Made by a program: the position numbers and the translations under genes. From contig CAADGU010000335.1 in NCBI GenBank assembly GCA_900696625.1, positions 1 through 36,624 on the forward strand: DNA of 36,624 nt, read 5' to 3'. Positions within the stretch are counted from its first letter, which is position 1; every line of letters starts with the position of its first letter. The notes under the pieces were generated by a model. It was not told the origin of the DNA. It searched no databases and saw nothing but the letters and a program-made list of their open reading frames with translations. The DNA is from an uncultured Chloroflexota bacterium. GTDB taxonomy: Bacteria > Chloroflexota > Anaerolineae > Promineifilales > Promineifilaceae. Positions 6,987 to 14,734 of the stretch are shown in pieces.

Positions 6987-7935
6987 TATAACGCCGCCGC
7001 CAGCGCCGGCGGGGGCGGGTAACGTCCATTTGCCGCCGTAAGCCTTCGCCCAGCATGTTAAAGGCAAAGATGTTCAGGAAGATGATGACGCCGATAAAGG
7101 CCACTTCCCAGGGCGTCAGCAGCATTTTGCTCCAAAAGTCCGAAAGCATTTGCCCCAGTTCCGGGAAACCAGACGTCAGCCCCACGGGAATGACGCCACC
7201 GCTGGCGGGGTCTTCGGCCATGCGTATAAAGGCGTCGCCGATGAACATGCCCAGGAAGCCGAGTTCGGCGATGACCAACAGGGCAGCCGCCAATTCAAAG
7301 GCGATGAGGGCGGGCAGGGCGGGCCACAGTTGGGGCAGCACATAACCGCGCAAAATGCCAAACGGCCGTACCCCCACCGCCCGCGCCCCTTCAATATACG
7401 GCGATTGTTTGATGACCAGGGTGCTGTTTTTAACGAACACGGCCGTGTTGGCCCACCCCGTAGCCACCAACGCCAGCATAAACGTACTCAATTCCCGGTT
7501 GCCAATAAACGAAATCAACGCCAGGGCAAACAGCAATATCGGCACCGCCAGGCTCACATCCGTCAACAGATCAATCACCCGCGTCACCGGCCCACCAAAC
7601 CAGCCACTTGTCAACCCCAACACGGTGCCCAACACAATCCGCAGCGAGGCAATAATAAAACAGAGCAGCAGCGTGGGGCGGATGGCCCACAAGAGGCGGC
7701 TGTATAAATCGCGCCCGGCGTTATCCGTGCCCAATAAAAATTGATCCAACGTTAGCGGCGGCACCGGCAGCCGGGATGGGGCATAAACGGTGTCGCCAAC
7801 TCGGATCAATTCATTAAATACTTCCAGCGGATCTTGTGGCGCCAGGCGTGAGCCAATGATGGCGATTAAGACAAAAAAGCCGGTAAGAACCATGCCAATC
7901 CAGAGGGGGTAATTGCGAGAGGAAACTTTTGACAT
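6979..7935 (-). CDS. peptide ABC importer, permease subunit (DppC/OppC type)
   Basis: This 318-residue inner-membrane protein starts with an N-terminal helix (PLWIGMVLTGFFVLIAIIGS), followed by a periplasm-side segment containing the family's typical FLLGTDNAGRDLYSRLLWA. About five further membrane helices follow. The cytoplasmic EAA loop, YIEGARAVGVRPFGILRGY near residue 185, is where the ATPases dock. It forms the membrane channel with the DppB-type subunit encoded upstream. The C-terminus is unusually basic (RPRRRWRRRYSN) and runs into the hairpin array, which may have supplied the last few codons. Confidence 0.93.
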   Translation of the reverse strand: MSKVSSRNYPLWIGMVLTGFFVLIAIIGSRLAPQDPLEVFNELIRVGDTVYAPSRLPVPPLTLDQFLLGTDNAGRDLYSRLLWAIRPTLLLCFIIASLRIVLGTVLGLTSGWFGGPVTRVIDLLTDVSLAVPILLFALALISFIGNRELSTFMLALVATGWANTAVFVKNSTLVIKQSPYIEGARAVGVRPFGILRGYVLPQLWPALPALIAFELAAALLVIAELGFLGMFIGDAFIRMAEDPASGGVIPVGLTSGFPELGQMLSDFWSKMLLTPWEVAFIGVIIFLNIFAFNMLGEGLRRQMDVTRPRRRWRRRYSN

Positions 7936-7954
7936 ATCAATTACAGAATGAGAG

Positions 7955-8016
7955 AGATGGAGATTGGGAGATTAGGAGATTGGGTAATCTCTTAATCTCC
8001 CAATCTCCCAATCTCA
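7955..8016. repeat. inverted array of GATTGGGA-type units between permease genes
   Basis: The left arm carries GGAGATTGGGAGATTAGG and the right arm TCTCTTAATCTCCC with AATCTCCCAATCTC. This makes a long imperfect hairpin in the 85-bp gap between the two permease genes, again inside what looks like one operon. Confidence 0.8.
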
Positions 8017-8019
8017 TCT

Positions 8020-8970
8020 TCAGGCCAGCGTCACCTCTGCATCTTCAGCGGCGTGGCTGAGGCGGGGGTCTAACCGGTAGGCCAGAACGCTGGTAAAGAG
8101 GTCGGTAAGGAGCAGCCAGCTTCCCAGGACGACGGTGATGATGGCGATCAGGTCTTGAGCGCCAAAAAACGCACCCGGTCCCCGCGCATCCAGCCGCAGA
8201 CCAATGGTAAGCAAAAAGACACGGCCGATACCCGGCCACAGAAAAATCGCCTCCACAATGACCAATGCGCCTACCATCAGGCGCATCGCTTCGCCAATGG
8301 TGATGAGGACGGGCGAGAGCATATTGGGCAGGGCATGAGACCAGATGAGCTGCGGCCAGCTCAGCCCCTTGCTGCGCGCTACCTGGATGTAATCCTTTTG
8401 CAGTTCGTTTTCCAGCAGCCCGGCGGTGACTTTGGCCAGATGGAAGGTGGGCTGGATGGCCAGCACCAATACGGGCAGGATGAGATGCTCGTCCAGCCCA
8501 TAGCCGCTAATGGGCAGCAATGGCGTCTTGTTGCTGGAATAGAACAGACGGTAAACGATGAAGGAAAGGATGACGGCACCAAAGACGAAGCCGGGCATGG
8601 AAGAACCGGCCGCCAGAAAGGTAAGCGCCAGCGGGTGTATGCGCCGGGTGCGGCGGGAGATGGAGATGAAACCAAAGAGCAGACCCAGCATGACGGTGGT
8701 CAGCATGGCGGTGGCTAACAGAATCAGGCTGTTTTTGATGGGGTCACGGATGATGTCATTGACGGCCGTTGTGCCCACCATGCCTAGATCACCGCCCAGT
8801 AGCGCTTGCAGATATTCCAGATAATGACTTTCGATTTCTCGTTCGACGGGCCGGCCGCCCGGAGAGAAAAAAAGGCGTGGGTGCATGAGGGCGTAATGGT
8901 AGGCAACGTAGTTGAGCAGCCCCAGGATGACGAGCATGATGATGATTTTGCGGGCGATGAGACGGGCCAA
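8020..8970 (-). CDS. peptide ABC importer, permease subunit (DppB/OppB type)
   Basis: This 316-residue membrane protein starts MARLIARKIIIMLVILGLLN, a first membrane helix, then has the extracytoplasmic part containing YLEYLQALLGGDLGMV. Five or so more helices follow. The EAA docking loop reads YIQVARSKGLSWPQLIWSHA. The family normally pairs with a DppC-type subunit, encoded next. It is the first gene of the importer in this window. No periplasmic or lipid-anchored peptide-binding protein is present, so the binding subunit must be encoded elsewhere or be shared. Confidence 0.92.
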   Translation of the reverse strand: MARLIARKIIIMLVILGLLNYVAYHYALMHPRLFFSPGGRPVEREIESHYLEYLQALLGGDLGMVGTTAVNDIIRDPIKNSLILLATAMLTTVMLGLLFGFISISRRTRRIHPLALTFLAAGSSMPGFVFGAVILSFIVYRLFYSSNKTPLLPISGYGLDEHLILPVLVLAIQPTFHLAKVTAGLLENELQKDYIQVARSKGLSWPQLIWSHALPNMLSPVLITIGEAMRLMVGALVIVEAIFLWPGIGRVFLLTIGLRLDARGPGAFFGAQDLIAIITVVLGSWLLLTDLFTSVLAYRLDPRLSHAAEDAEVTLA

Positions 8971-8982
8971 GTGTACCTCTTG

Positions 8983-9018
8983 TAAACCTGACAGGGCTTC
9001 TGAGACCTGTCAGGTTTA
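8983..9018. repeat. CCTGACAGG-family inverted repeat
   Basis: TAAACCTGACAGG (8983-8995) and CCTGTCAGGTTTA (9006-9018) form a perfect 13-bp stem around a 10-base loop. The same core recurs at 11108-11141 and 29697-29759. Lying just after the lipoprotein gene and before the importer on the minus strand, it could act as a terminator or attenuator. Confidence 0.85.
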
Positions 9019-9579
9019 GGGACTGGTGGGTTGAAATTGTGCCAGGCTCCAGAAGCCATCTTCGTAGGAGATGGAGGTAGGGTAGCCATATGTCTGGCTA
9101 AAAGTGATTTCAGCCGGATGGTCGGGTATGTTCAGGTTGCCAACGTATTCGGCCACGACCAGGAGTTCGTCTATGGTGAACTCGGCGGGGTCTATCTTTT
9201 GCAATGTGCAGTCACGCGGTGGGAAACAATCCTGTTTGTGGTCAATGACCACGCCGTCTTGCACGGTGATGTCAATAAATTGGGTGTTCCAGCCAGGCTG
9301 ATTGTAGCGAATGGTGACGGTGTAATCGTCTATATTGTGGGCGGCCCAACGGCTTTTGGCTTCTGCTAGTTGTTGGGCAAAGTTGGGGTTGGCGGCGGTG
9401 TTTACATCGGCGGCGGCGGCCATGATGCGGGTGGCAAGGGCGTTGGCGGTGGCGGCGCTGGGAGCGCCGGTGGCGGACACGGCCGTTCCCTCACCCGCAT
9501 TTCCGCCACAACCACACAATACAAGCAGCAAAATCCCGCAGCACAAGATTAGTTTGGGAATAGGTCTCAATGGGGACAT
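9016..9579 (-). CDS. lipoprotein with a DUF6174-like domain
   Basis: This 187-residue protein has a signal peptide (LILCCGILLLVLCGCGG) with a lipobox-like LVLCGC, so it is probably lipid-anchored outside the membrane. After a low-complexity Ala/Thr/Asn-rich linker, a domain begins at about residue 70. Its pattern is AKSRWAAHNIDDYTVTIRY, then VQDGVVIDHKQDC, FTIDELL and YGYPTSISYEDG, which matches the uncharacterised DUF6174 family as I remember it. It sits upstream of the peptide importer on the same strand but is too small for a peptide-binding protein. A paired cysteine motif (CFPPRDC) may form a disulphide. Function unknown. Confidence 0.7.
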   Translation of the reverse strand: MSPLRPIPKLILCCGILLLVLCGCGGNAGEGTAVSATGAPSAATANALATRIMAAAADVNTAANPNFAQQLAEAKSRWAAHNIDDYTVTIRYNQPGWNTQFIDITVQDGVVIDHKQDCFPPRDCTLQKIDPAEFTIDELLVVAEYVGNLNIPDHPAEITFSQTYGYPTSISYEDGFWSLAQFQPTSP

Positions 9580-9606
9580 ATTGTTTCTCTCTACCTGCTT
9601 GTGAGA

Positions 9607-9673
9607 TATCGGTTCCTACCCGATACCGCAACATTCCATCTGTTATACGCAATTTCTATCTGTTATACGCAAT
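9607..9673 (-). promoter_or_regulatory. leader of the lipoprotein gene with a 20-bp tandem repeat and a palindrome
   Basis: Two tandem 20-bp copies at 9634-9653 and 9654-9673 differ at one base and read on the minus strand ATTGCGTATAACAGATRGAA. Each contains TATAAC, close to a -10 box, spaced two helical turns apart. Downstream, TATCGG-N7-CCGATA (9607-9625) is a palindrome suitable for a dimeric regulator. No good -35 box is visible, so promoter identity is uncertain; tandem operators or duplicated start sites are equally possible. Confidence 0.4.
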
Positions 9674-10236
9674 CAGGGCAAAAGATATGGATGCAGGATC
9701 AGTTCTGTTACGGCCGTTTGCAGATCGGCATAAATGGGGAAAGGCGCCAACGCCTGCGCTTCTGGTTTGGCGGCTTGTGCCTGGCCGCGCCCGGTGTGTA
9801 ACAGGGCAGAGATGCGCACACCGGCGGCGCGCCCGGCCTGTACGTCGGTCAGGGCGTCACCGATCATGATAGATTGGCTTAAATCAATCTGGTGTTCCTG
9901 GGCGGCCTGTTGCAGCATACCGGGCAGGGGTTTGCGGCAGCCCGTTTCCTGGCCGGGGGCGTCCGGGCAAATGTAGCTGGCGTCTACACGGCCGTTATGC
10001 TGCCGCACTACATCCATAATCCGGTCGTTCAGGGCGACGGCCGTTTCCATCGTTATCAATCCCCGCCCCACCGCCGACTGGTTGGTGACCACAATCACCT
10101 TATACGGCGTGTGCCGTATCTGCGCCAGCGCCGCCAACGCCTGGGGGAAAAACTCCACATCCTCCCAGCGCCGCACATACCTGGCCCGGTTTTCAATGAT
10201 AACGCCGTCACGGTCGAGGAAGAGAGCGGGGTGCAT
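9673..10236 (-). CDS. HAD-IIIA family phosphatase (GmhB-like)
   Basis: This 187-residue phosphatase opens with the HAD motif I FLDRDGVI. It continues with NRARYVRRWEDVEFFP, motif II VVTNQSAVGRG, the KPLPGM region and motif III IMIGDALTDVQAGRAAG. This matches the D,D-heptose 1,7-bisphosphate phosphatase (GmhB) branch. GmhB proteins hold a zinc ion with Cys/His residues in the loop before CRKP. Here the loop is CPDAPGQETGCRKP, with only two cysteines, so the zinc site seems reduced and the substrate may be another sugar phosphate. The start at 10236 places motif I at the N-terminus; an in-frame start 35 codons upstream would add a repeat-derived, non-conserved leader. Confidence 0.8.
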   Translation of the reverse strand: MHPALFLDRDGVIIENRARYVRRWEDVEFFPQALAALAQIRHTPYKVIVVTNQSAVGRGLITMETAVALNDRIMDVVRQHNGRVDASYICPDAPGQETGCRKPLPGMLQQAAQEHQIDLSQSIMIGDALTDVQAGRAAGVRISALLHTGRGQAQAAKPEAQALAPFPIYADLQTAVTELILHPYLLP

Positions 10237-10244
10237 GAAGATGA

Positions 10245-10285
10245 GCAGGTGAGGGGGTGAGGGAGTAAGGAGGTGATTGATCACC
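10245..10285. repeat. GGTGAGGG-type short repeats ending in a palindrome
   Basis: Irregular 7-8 bp units (AGGTGAGGG, GGTGAGGG, AGTAAGG) run into AGGTGAT-TG-ATCACCT (10270-10285), a perfect 7-bp stem. It sits in the 67-bp gap between the SRAP gene and the HAD phosphatase gene. Confidence 0.6.
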
Positions 10286-10303
10286 TTGTCATCCCTTCGC
10301 CGG

Positions 10304-10987
10304 TCAGGTCTGGATTGGCTGAATACACTCTGGCGTGTCATTACGGGGATTATTCACGGCCGTGCTTACCGGATACGCTTTCATTTTGGCGGCGGGGTAC
10401 GGCCGTAGCAGATGCAGCGCCTCATCCGGGTGCGCGCCCGGTTCCAGCCACATGCCAAAATCTTCCGGTTCCAAGATAACCGGCATCCGGTCATGAATGG
10501 GGGCCATCAATTCATTCGGCGTGGTGGTGAGGATGGTGCAAGTTTGCAGCCGTGTGCCCTCCGGCTCTTGCCACACTTCCCACAGCCCCGCCAGCGCCAG
10601 CGGACGGCCGTCAGTTCCCTGAATATACATCGGCTGTTTGCCGCCGTTTTGCTTTTGCCATTCATAAAAACCATCGGCCGGAATCAGGCAGCGGCGGCGT
10701 TTGAAGGCGTTGCGGAACGAAGGTTTTTCCGTCACCGTTTCCGACCGGGCATTGATCAACCGGGAACCAATGGTCACATCTTTTGACCAGGACGGCACCA
10801 GTCCCCACTGAAAAAACGTCAGGCGGCGCTGCCCGGTATCATCCAGATAGGCCGCCAGCACCGGTTGGGTGGGGGCGATGTTGTAGCGGGGCACAGCCGG
10901 GGGAATGTCGGCAATGATCGCCGGATCAACCCCTAAGGCATCGGCTACTTCTTCGGTTGATGAAATGAGCGCAAATCGGCCGCACAT
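10304..10987 (-). CDS. SRAP-domain protein (HMCES/YedK family), abasic-site DNA crosslink protein
   Basis: This 227-residue protein starts MCGRFAL, with the catalytic Cys2 right after the initiator methionine that is removed. It contains [34 protein letters not shown], the [13 protein letters not shown] block and, later, IHDRMPVIL with the active-site His. These are the hallmarks of the SRAP family, which forms a thiazolidine crosslink with abasic sites in single-stranded DNA and so protects stalled forks. The start is fixed by the need for cysteine at position 2. It is divergent from the dehydrogenase at 11163 and upstream of the HAD phosphatase on the same strand. Confidence 0.95.
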   Translation of the reverse strand: MCGRFALISSTEEVADALGVDPAIIADIPPAVPRYNIAPTQPVLAAYLDDTGQRRLTFFQWGLVPSWSKDVTIGSRLINARSETVTEKPSFRNAFKRRRCLIPADGFYEWQKQNGGKQPMYIQGTDGRPLALAGLWEVWQEPEGTRLQTCTILTTTPNELMAPIHDRMPVILEPEDFGMWLEPGAHPDEALHLLRPYPAAKMKAYPVSTAVNNPRNDTPECIQPIQT

Positions 10988-11107
10988 AACTTTGTCCTTA
11001 CTCTCTGGTCATTTGTCGTGGCCTGATTTTACCACACACCGCAGGCGTAAACATCAGCGCGTTAAACTTGCCGTATTTGTGTTAAAATCCGGCCATCTTT
11101 TGGAAAG

Positions 11108-11141
11108 AGACCTGACAGGTTTTTGGAAACCTGTCAGGTCT
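11108..11141. repeat. CCTGACAGG-family inverted repeat in the leader of the dehydrogenase gene
   Basis: AGACCTGACAGGTTT (11108-11122) and AAACCTGTCAGGTCT (11127-11141) form a perfect 15-bp stem with a 4-base loop. It ends 21 bp before the ATG at 11163 and a few bases before the AGAGG ribosome-binding site. A TAAAAT box at 11083-11088 could be the -10 element. If so, the hairpin would lie at the very 5' end of the transcript and could stabilise the message. Confidence 0.9.
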
Positions 11142-11162
11142 GGACGGAAAGAGGTAAAAACA

Positions 11163-11933
11163 ATGCAGATTCAAAAGCATACATTTTTGGTAACGGGGGG
11201 GAGTTCTGGCCTGGGCGCGGCCTGTGCGCGGCGGCTGGCGCAGGCCGGCGGAAACGTCATTATCGCCGATTTGAATGAGGCGGCGGGGGCGGAACTGGTG
11301 GCAGAGTTGGGCGGGACCGTTCGCTTTGCGCGGGTGGATGTAACCAGTGCGGCAGATGTGGACACGGCCGTGACAACGGCCGTGTCCACCTTTGGCGCCC
11401 TCCATGGTGTCATCAACTGCGCCGGTATTGCTATTGCCGCCAAACTGCTCGACCGCGAAGGCAATCCCCACGATTTTGATGCCTTTAACAAGGTCATTCA
11501 AGTCAACCTGATGGGCACATTTAACGTCATCCGGTTGGCGGCAGCGGTGATGAGCAAAGGGGAACCAAACGCTGTGGGCGAACGTGGCGTCATCATCAAT
11601 ACCGCTTCCGTGGCTGCGTATGATGGGCAAATTGGGCAGGTGGCCTATGCCGCCAGCAAAGGGGGGGTGGTGGCCCTGACGCTGCCCATCGCCCGCGAGC
11701 TGGCCCGCTTCGGCATCCGGGTGATGACCATTGCCCCCGGCATTTTTGAAACGCCGATGATGGCCGGGCTGCCGGAAAAGGCCCGCCAATCGTTGGCCGA
11801 ACAGGTTCCCTTCCCGTCTCGCCTGGGCCACCCAGACGAATATGCCGCCCTGGCGCAACACATCATTGAAAACGAAATGCTCAACGGCGAAGTTATCCGG
11901 CTCGACGGCGCGATCCGCATGGCGCCGAAATGA
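11163..11933 (+). CDS. type II 3-hydroxyacyl-CoA dehydrogenase-like short-chain dehydrogenase (HSD10-like)
   Basis: This 256-residue short-chain dehydrogenase has the NAD-binding TGGSSGLG at residues 10-17, IADLN for cofactor choice, NCAGIA, the active-site serine in [13 protein letters not shown], and YAASKGG with catalytic Tyr and Lys. The C-terminal [15 protein letters not shown] and [13 protein letters not shown] closely follow the HSD17B10/HADH2 pattern, so oxidation of 3-hydroxyacyl-CoA in beta-oxidation is likely. The ATG at 11163 follows AGAGG at normal spacing. An open frame extends upstream but its sequence is not SDR-like. It works in the same pathway as the acyl-CoA dehydrogenase at 32211-33407, though not in one operon. 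Confidence 0.9.
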   Translation: MQIQKHTFLVTGGSSGLGAACARRLAQAGGNVIIADLNEAAGAELVAELGGTVRFARVDVTSAADVDTAVTTAVSTFGALHGVINCAGIAIAAKLLDREGNPHDFDAFNKVIQVNLMGTFNVIRLAAAVMSKGEPNAVGERGVIINTASVAAYDGQIGQVAYAASKGGVVALTLPIARELARFGIRVMTIAPGIFETPMMAGLPEKARQSLAEQVPFPSRLGHPDEYAALAQHIIENEMLNGEVIRLDGAIRMAPK

Positions 11934-11941
11934 TCAGAACC

Positions 11942-12000
11942 GTGGTGAGTAATGCGTGACTTGTGAGAGACCCGGTCACGCATCACCCACCACGCATCAC
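11942..12000. repeat. inverted array of GCGTGAY-type units between dehydrogenase and transketolase
   Basis: The left arm has GTGGTGAGTAATGCGTGAC and the right arm TCACGCATCACCC with CACGCATCAC, giving an imperfect hairpin. The GAGG of the transketolase ribosome-binding site follows directly after the right arm. Confidence 0.75.
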
Positions 12001-12011
12001 GAGGAAACAAC

Positions 12012-14000
12012 ATGACAACTTACAACCTGGAAAAACACCGTCTGGCGGCCAACACCATTCGTGGGCTGACGATGGACGCGGTGCAAAAAGCCAATATCGG
12101 CCATCCGGGGATGCCGATGGGCATGGCCGATGTGGCCGTAGTGCTGTGGACGCAATTTCTCAAACACAATCCCCAGGACCCGAAATGGTTTGACCGCGAT
12201 CGTTTTGTCCTGTCGGCCGGACATGGCTCGATGCTGCTGTACAGCCTGCTGCACCTGAGTGGCTATGATCTACCGATGGCGGAATTGATGCAGTTCCGGC
12301 AGTGGGGCAGTGCCACGCCGGGCCACCCGGAATACGGGCACACGCCGGGTGTGGAGACGACCACCGGCCCGTTGGGGCAGGGCATTACCAATGCCATTGG
12401 CATGGCGCTGGCAGAGAAATGGCTGGCGGCGCGTTTTAACCAGCCCGGTTTTGATCTGGTTGACCATTACACCTATGTCATTGCCAGCGATGGCGACCTG
12501 ATGGAAGGCATATCGGCCGAGGCATCTTCGCTGGCGGGGCATTTGGGGCTGAGCAAGCTGATTGTGCTGTATGACGATAACGGTATTACCATTGACGGCC
12601 GTACCAACCTGACCTTTAGCGAAGATGTGCTGGCGCGTTATGCAGCCTATGGCTGGCATACTACTCTTATAGATGGGCATGATCCGCTGGCTGTCATTGC
12701 TGCCATTCAAGAGGCGCAGGCGACAGACCAACCCGCTATCATCGCCTGCCGCACCCACATTGGCTATGGCAGCCCTAACCGGCAAGACACGGCCAAAGCG
12801 CACGGCGAACCGCTGGGCGAAGAAGAAATCCGCCTGACCAAAGAGGCATTGGGCTGGCCGTTGGAGCCATTGTTTTATGTGCCGGATGAAGTCCCCGCGT
12901 TTTTGGCCGGTAATGGCATCGCGCAGGTGGCCTGGGAAGAACTGTGGGGACGCTACCAGAAGGCGCACCCGGAACTGGCGGCGACGTTTCAACAGGCGAT
13001 TAACGGCGATCTGCCCACCAATTGGGGCGAGATCATGCCTACCTTTGAAGTGGGCAAGGCGCTGGCCACGCGCGCTTCCTCCGGCATGGTGCTAAATGCG
13101 ATTGCGCCGCATGTGCCTTATTTGCTGGGTGGTTCGGCCGACCTGACCGGCTCGAACAACACCGCGCTCAAGGGGGAAACGCCTCTGTCGCGGGATGATT
13201 TTTCGGGGCGGTATATTCATTATGGCATCCGCGAACATGGGATGGGCGGGATGATGAATGGTATGGCGCTGCATGGCGGGGTACGGCCGTATGGCGGCAC
13301 CTTCCTCGTTTTCTCTGACTACATGCGTGGCTCTGTCCGGCTGGCGGCGCTGATGGGGCTGCCGGTCATTTACGTGTTTACGCATGACAGCATTGGCCTG
13401 GGCGAAGACGGCCCCACCCACCAACCCATTGAGCAGTTGATGAGTTTGCGGGCGATACCGGGGCTGACGGTGATACGGCCGTGTGACGCCGTGGAAGCGG
13501 CCGAAGCCTGGCAAATCGCCCTGGAAAACAAGAGCGGTCCCACCGCCCTCATCCTGACACGCCAGCCTGTGCCCACGCTCAACCATGTGCAGTCACAAAT
13601 CACCGGCAGCGTGGCGCAAGGAGCGTATGTGATCAAGCGGCCCACCCGCCAGCCGCAGGTATTACTCCTGGCGACGGGGTCGGAAGTGGCGATTGCCCTG
13701 GAAGCGGAAAAGCTGCTGGCCGAACAAAGGGTGAGCGCGCAGGTGGTGTCCATGCCCTCCTGGGAACTGTTTGCCGCCCAGCCCGATGTTTACCGAAACA
13801 CAGTGCTGCCGCCGCACATCAAGGCGCGGGTTTCCATTGAAGCGGGCGTCACCCTGGGCTGGGAACGGCATATCGGCGACAACGGCAAAGCCATCGGCCT
13901 GAATCGCTTTGGCGCCTCGGCCCCGTACAAAACCATTTATGAAAAGTTGGGGCTGACGGCTGAAGCAGCGTCCCATGCGGCGTTATCATTGATACGTTGA
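12012..14000 (+). CDS. tkt: transketolase
   Basis: This 662-residue thiamine-diphosphate enzyme moves two-carbon units between sugar phosphates in the non-oxidative pentose phosphate pathway. Recognisable blocks are [19 protein letters not shown] at the N-terminus and [17 protein letters not shown]. The TPP/metal-binding segment reads [13 protein letters not shown]. In the pyrimidine domain, [12 protein letters not shown] and [19 protein letters not shown] are present, and IEAGVTLGW begins the C-terminal domain. Length equals the family norm. GAGG lies 7 bases before the ATG. An acetyltransferase gene starts 3 bases after its stop, and a remnant of ribulose-phosphate epimerase, a functional partner, lies 600 bp downstream. 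Confidence 0.97.
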   Translation: MTTYNLEKHRLAANTIRGLTMDAVQKANIGHPGMPMGMADVAVVLWTQFLKHNPQDPKWFDRDRFVLSAGHGSMLLYSLLHLSGYDLPMAELMQFRQWGSATPGHPEYGHTPGVETTTGPLGQGITNAIGMALAEKWLAARFNQPGFDLVDHYTYVIASDGDLMEGISAEASSLAGHLGLSKLIVLYDDNGITIDGRTNLTFSEDVLARYAAYGWHTTLIDGHDPLAVIAAIQEAQATDQPAIIACRTHIGYGSPNRQDTAKAHGEPLGEEEIRLTKEALGWPLEPLFYVPDEVPAFLAGNGIAQVAWEELWGRYQKAHPELAATFQQAINGDLPTNWGEIMPTFEVGKALATRASSGMVLNAIAPHVPYLLGGSADLTGSNNTALKGETPLSRDDFSGRYIHYGIREHGMGGMMNGMALHGGVRPYGGTFLVFSDYMRGSVRLAALMGLPVIYVFTHDSIGLGEDGPTHQPIEQLMSLRAIPGLTVIRPCDAVEAAEAWQIALENKSGPTALILTRQPVPTLNHVQSQITGSVAQGAYVIKRPTRQPQVLLLATGSEVAIALEAEKLLAEQRVSAQVVSMPSWELFAAQPDVYRNTVLPPHIKARVSIEAGVTLGWERHIGDNGKAIGLNRFGASAPYKTIYEKLGLTAEAASHAALSLIR

Positions 14001-14003
14001 GAA

Positions 14004-14552
14004 ATGAGTACCGAGTCGTTCATCATAACTTCTGCCCGGACGGAAGACTTAAATCCGACTACCCGAACAGCGATTATCCAGCTTTGTATCGCCGCGCATC
14101 AGCAAGAAGATTTCCAACACCTGTTTTCTTATGTCCCTTCGGGCGGCTTGCATTTCCTTGCTTATCGAGATGATCTGTTGATGGGTCATGCTCTGGTGAC
14201 AACCCGTTGGCTGCAACCGGAAGGTCATCCGATCTTGAAAACAGCCTATGTAGATGCTGTGGCTACGCTACCGGCCTCTCAAGGGTACGGTTATGGGAGC
14301 GCCCTCCTGCGTCGGCTGGCAAGCGAAATTGGTGATGAGTATGTCATTGCCTGTTTAGAGACGGAGCGAACGGCATTTTATAGCCGGTTGGGTTGGGAAG
14401 TCTGGCGCGGCCCTCTGGCCGGTCGGGATGAGCATGGTTTGATTCCCACACCAGATCAAACCGGCGTGATGATCTTGCGGCTGGAGCAAACACCTGCGCT
14501 TGATTTGGACCGAGGGTTAACAATAGAATGTCAGCCGGGACGTATCTGGTAA
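14004..14552 (+). CDS. GNAT acetyltransferase resembling aminoglycoside 2'-N-acetyltransferase
   Basis: This 182-residue protein has the GNAT fold. VDAVATLPASQGYGYGSALLRRLA corresponds to the acetyl-CoA-binding motif A, and AFYSRLGWEVWRGP to motif B. The C-terminal layout WRGP, then IPTPDQTGVMIL, then a final ECQPGRIW, resembles the mycobacterial AAC(2')-I enzymes as I remember them. That family acetylates aminoglycosides and probably also cell-wall precursors. Overall similarity may be modest, so a housekeeping substrate is possible. The ATG comes 3 bases after the transketolase stop, so the gene is translationally coupled. Whether it confers drug resistance cannot be judged from sequence. 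Confidence 0.7.
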   Translation: MSTESFIITSARTEDLNPTTRTAIIQLCIAAHQQEDFQHLFSYVPSGGLHFLAYRDDLLMGHALVTTRWLQPEGHPILKTAYVDAVATLPASQGYGYGSALLRRLASEIGDEYVIACLETERTAFYSRLGWEVWRGPLAGRDEHGLIPTPDQTGVMILRLEQTPALDLDRGLTIECQPGRIW

Positions 14553-14590
14553 TGTTGCAGAGAAACTTTGTTGAGAACCCAAAACAATAA

Positions 14591-14699
14591 GATAGCCCCT
14601 CCATTTTGGCAGCCGACTTTGCCCGGTTGGAGGCTCATGCGCGGGAGGCAGTGGCGGCGGGGGCTGATTGGCTGCATGTGGATGGGATGGACGGCCGTG
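14591..14699 (+). pseudogene. rpe: truncated ribulose-phosphate 3-epimerase (N-terminal remnant)
   Basis: Directly after a TAA (14588-14590) the frame reads DSPSILAADFARLEAHAREA, then VAAGADWLHVDGMDGR. This is the N-terminus of ribulose-phosphate 3-epimerase, whose family pattern is PSILAADFxRL followed by GADWxHxDxMDG. In an intact enzyme the sequence would continue HFVPNITxGP and run for about 220 residues. Here, homology stops right after MDG and the sequence passes through an ACGGCCGT octamer into a palindrome. No upstream ATG is in frame. The gene is clearly decayed; a functional copy should exist elsewhere. Confidence 0.8.
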
Positions 14700-14707
14700 T
14701 TAGGATC

Positions 14708-14734
14708 GTAGGACAATTTTCAAAATTGTCCTAC
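14708..14734. terminator. perfect 13-bp inverted repeat, possible bidirectional terminator
   Basis: GTAGGACAATTTT and AAAATTGTCCTAC surround a single C. It lies between the plus-strand rpe remnant and the convergent end of the Ser/Thr kinase gene, whose stop codon at 14731-14733 is inside the right arm. The same TTTT-C-AAAA centre is seen at 32171-32203. Confidence 0.65.

Noticed and set aside
9673-10341. Longer N-terminus of the HAD phosphatase starting at 10341
   Set aside because: The extra 35 codons cross the GGTGAGGG repeats and lie before the conserved FLDRDGVI motif, which normally begins close to the N-terminus.
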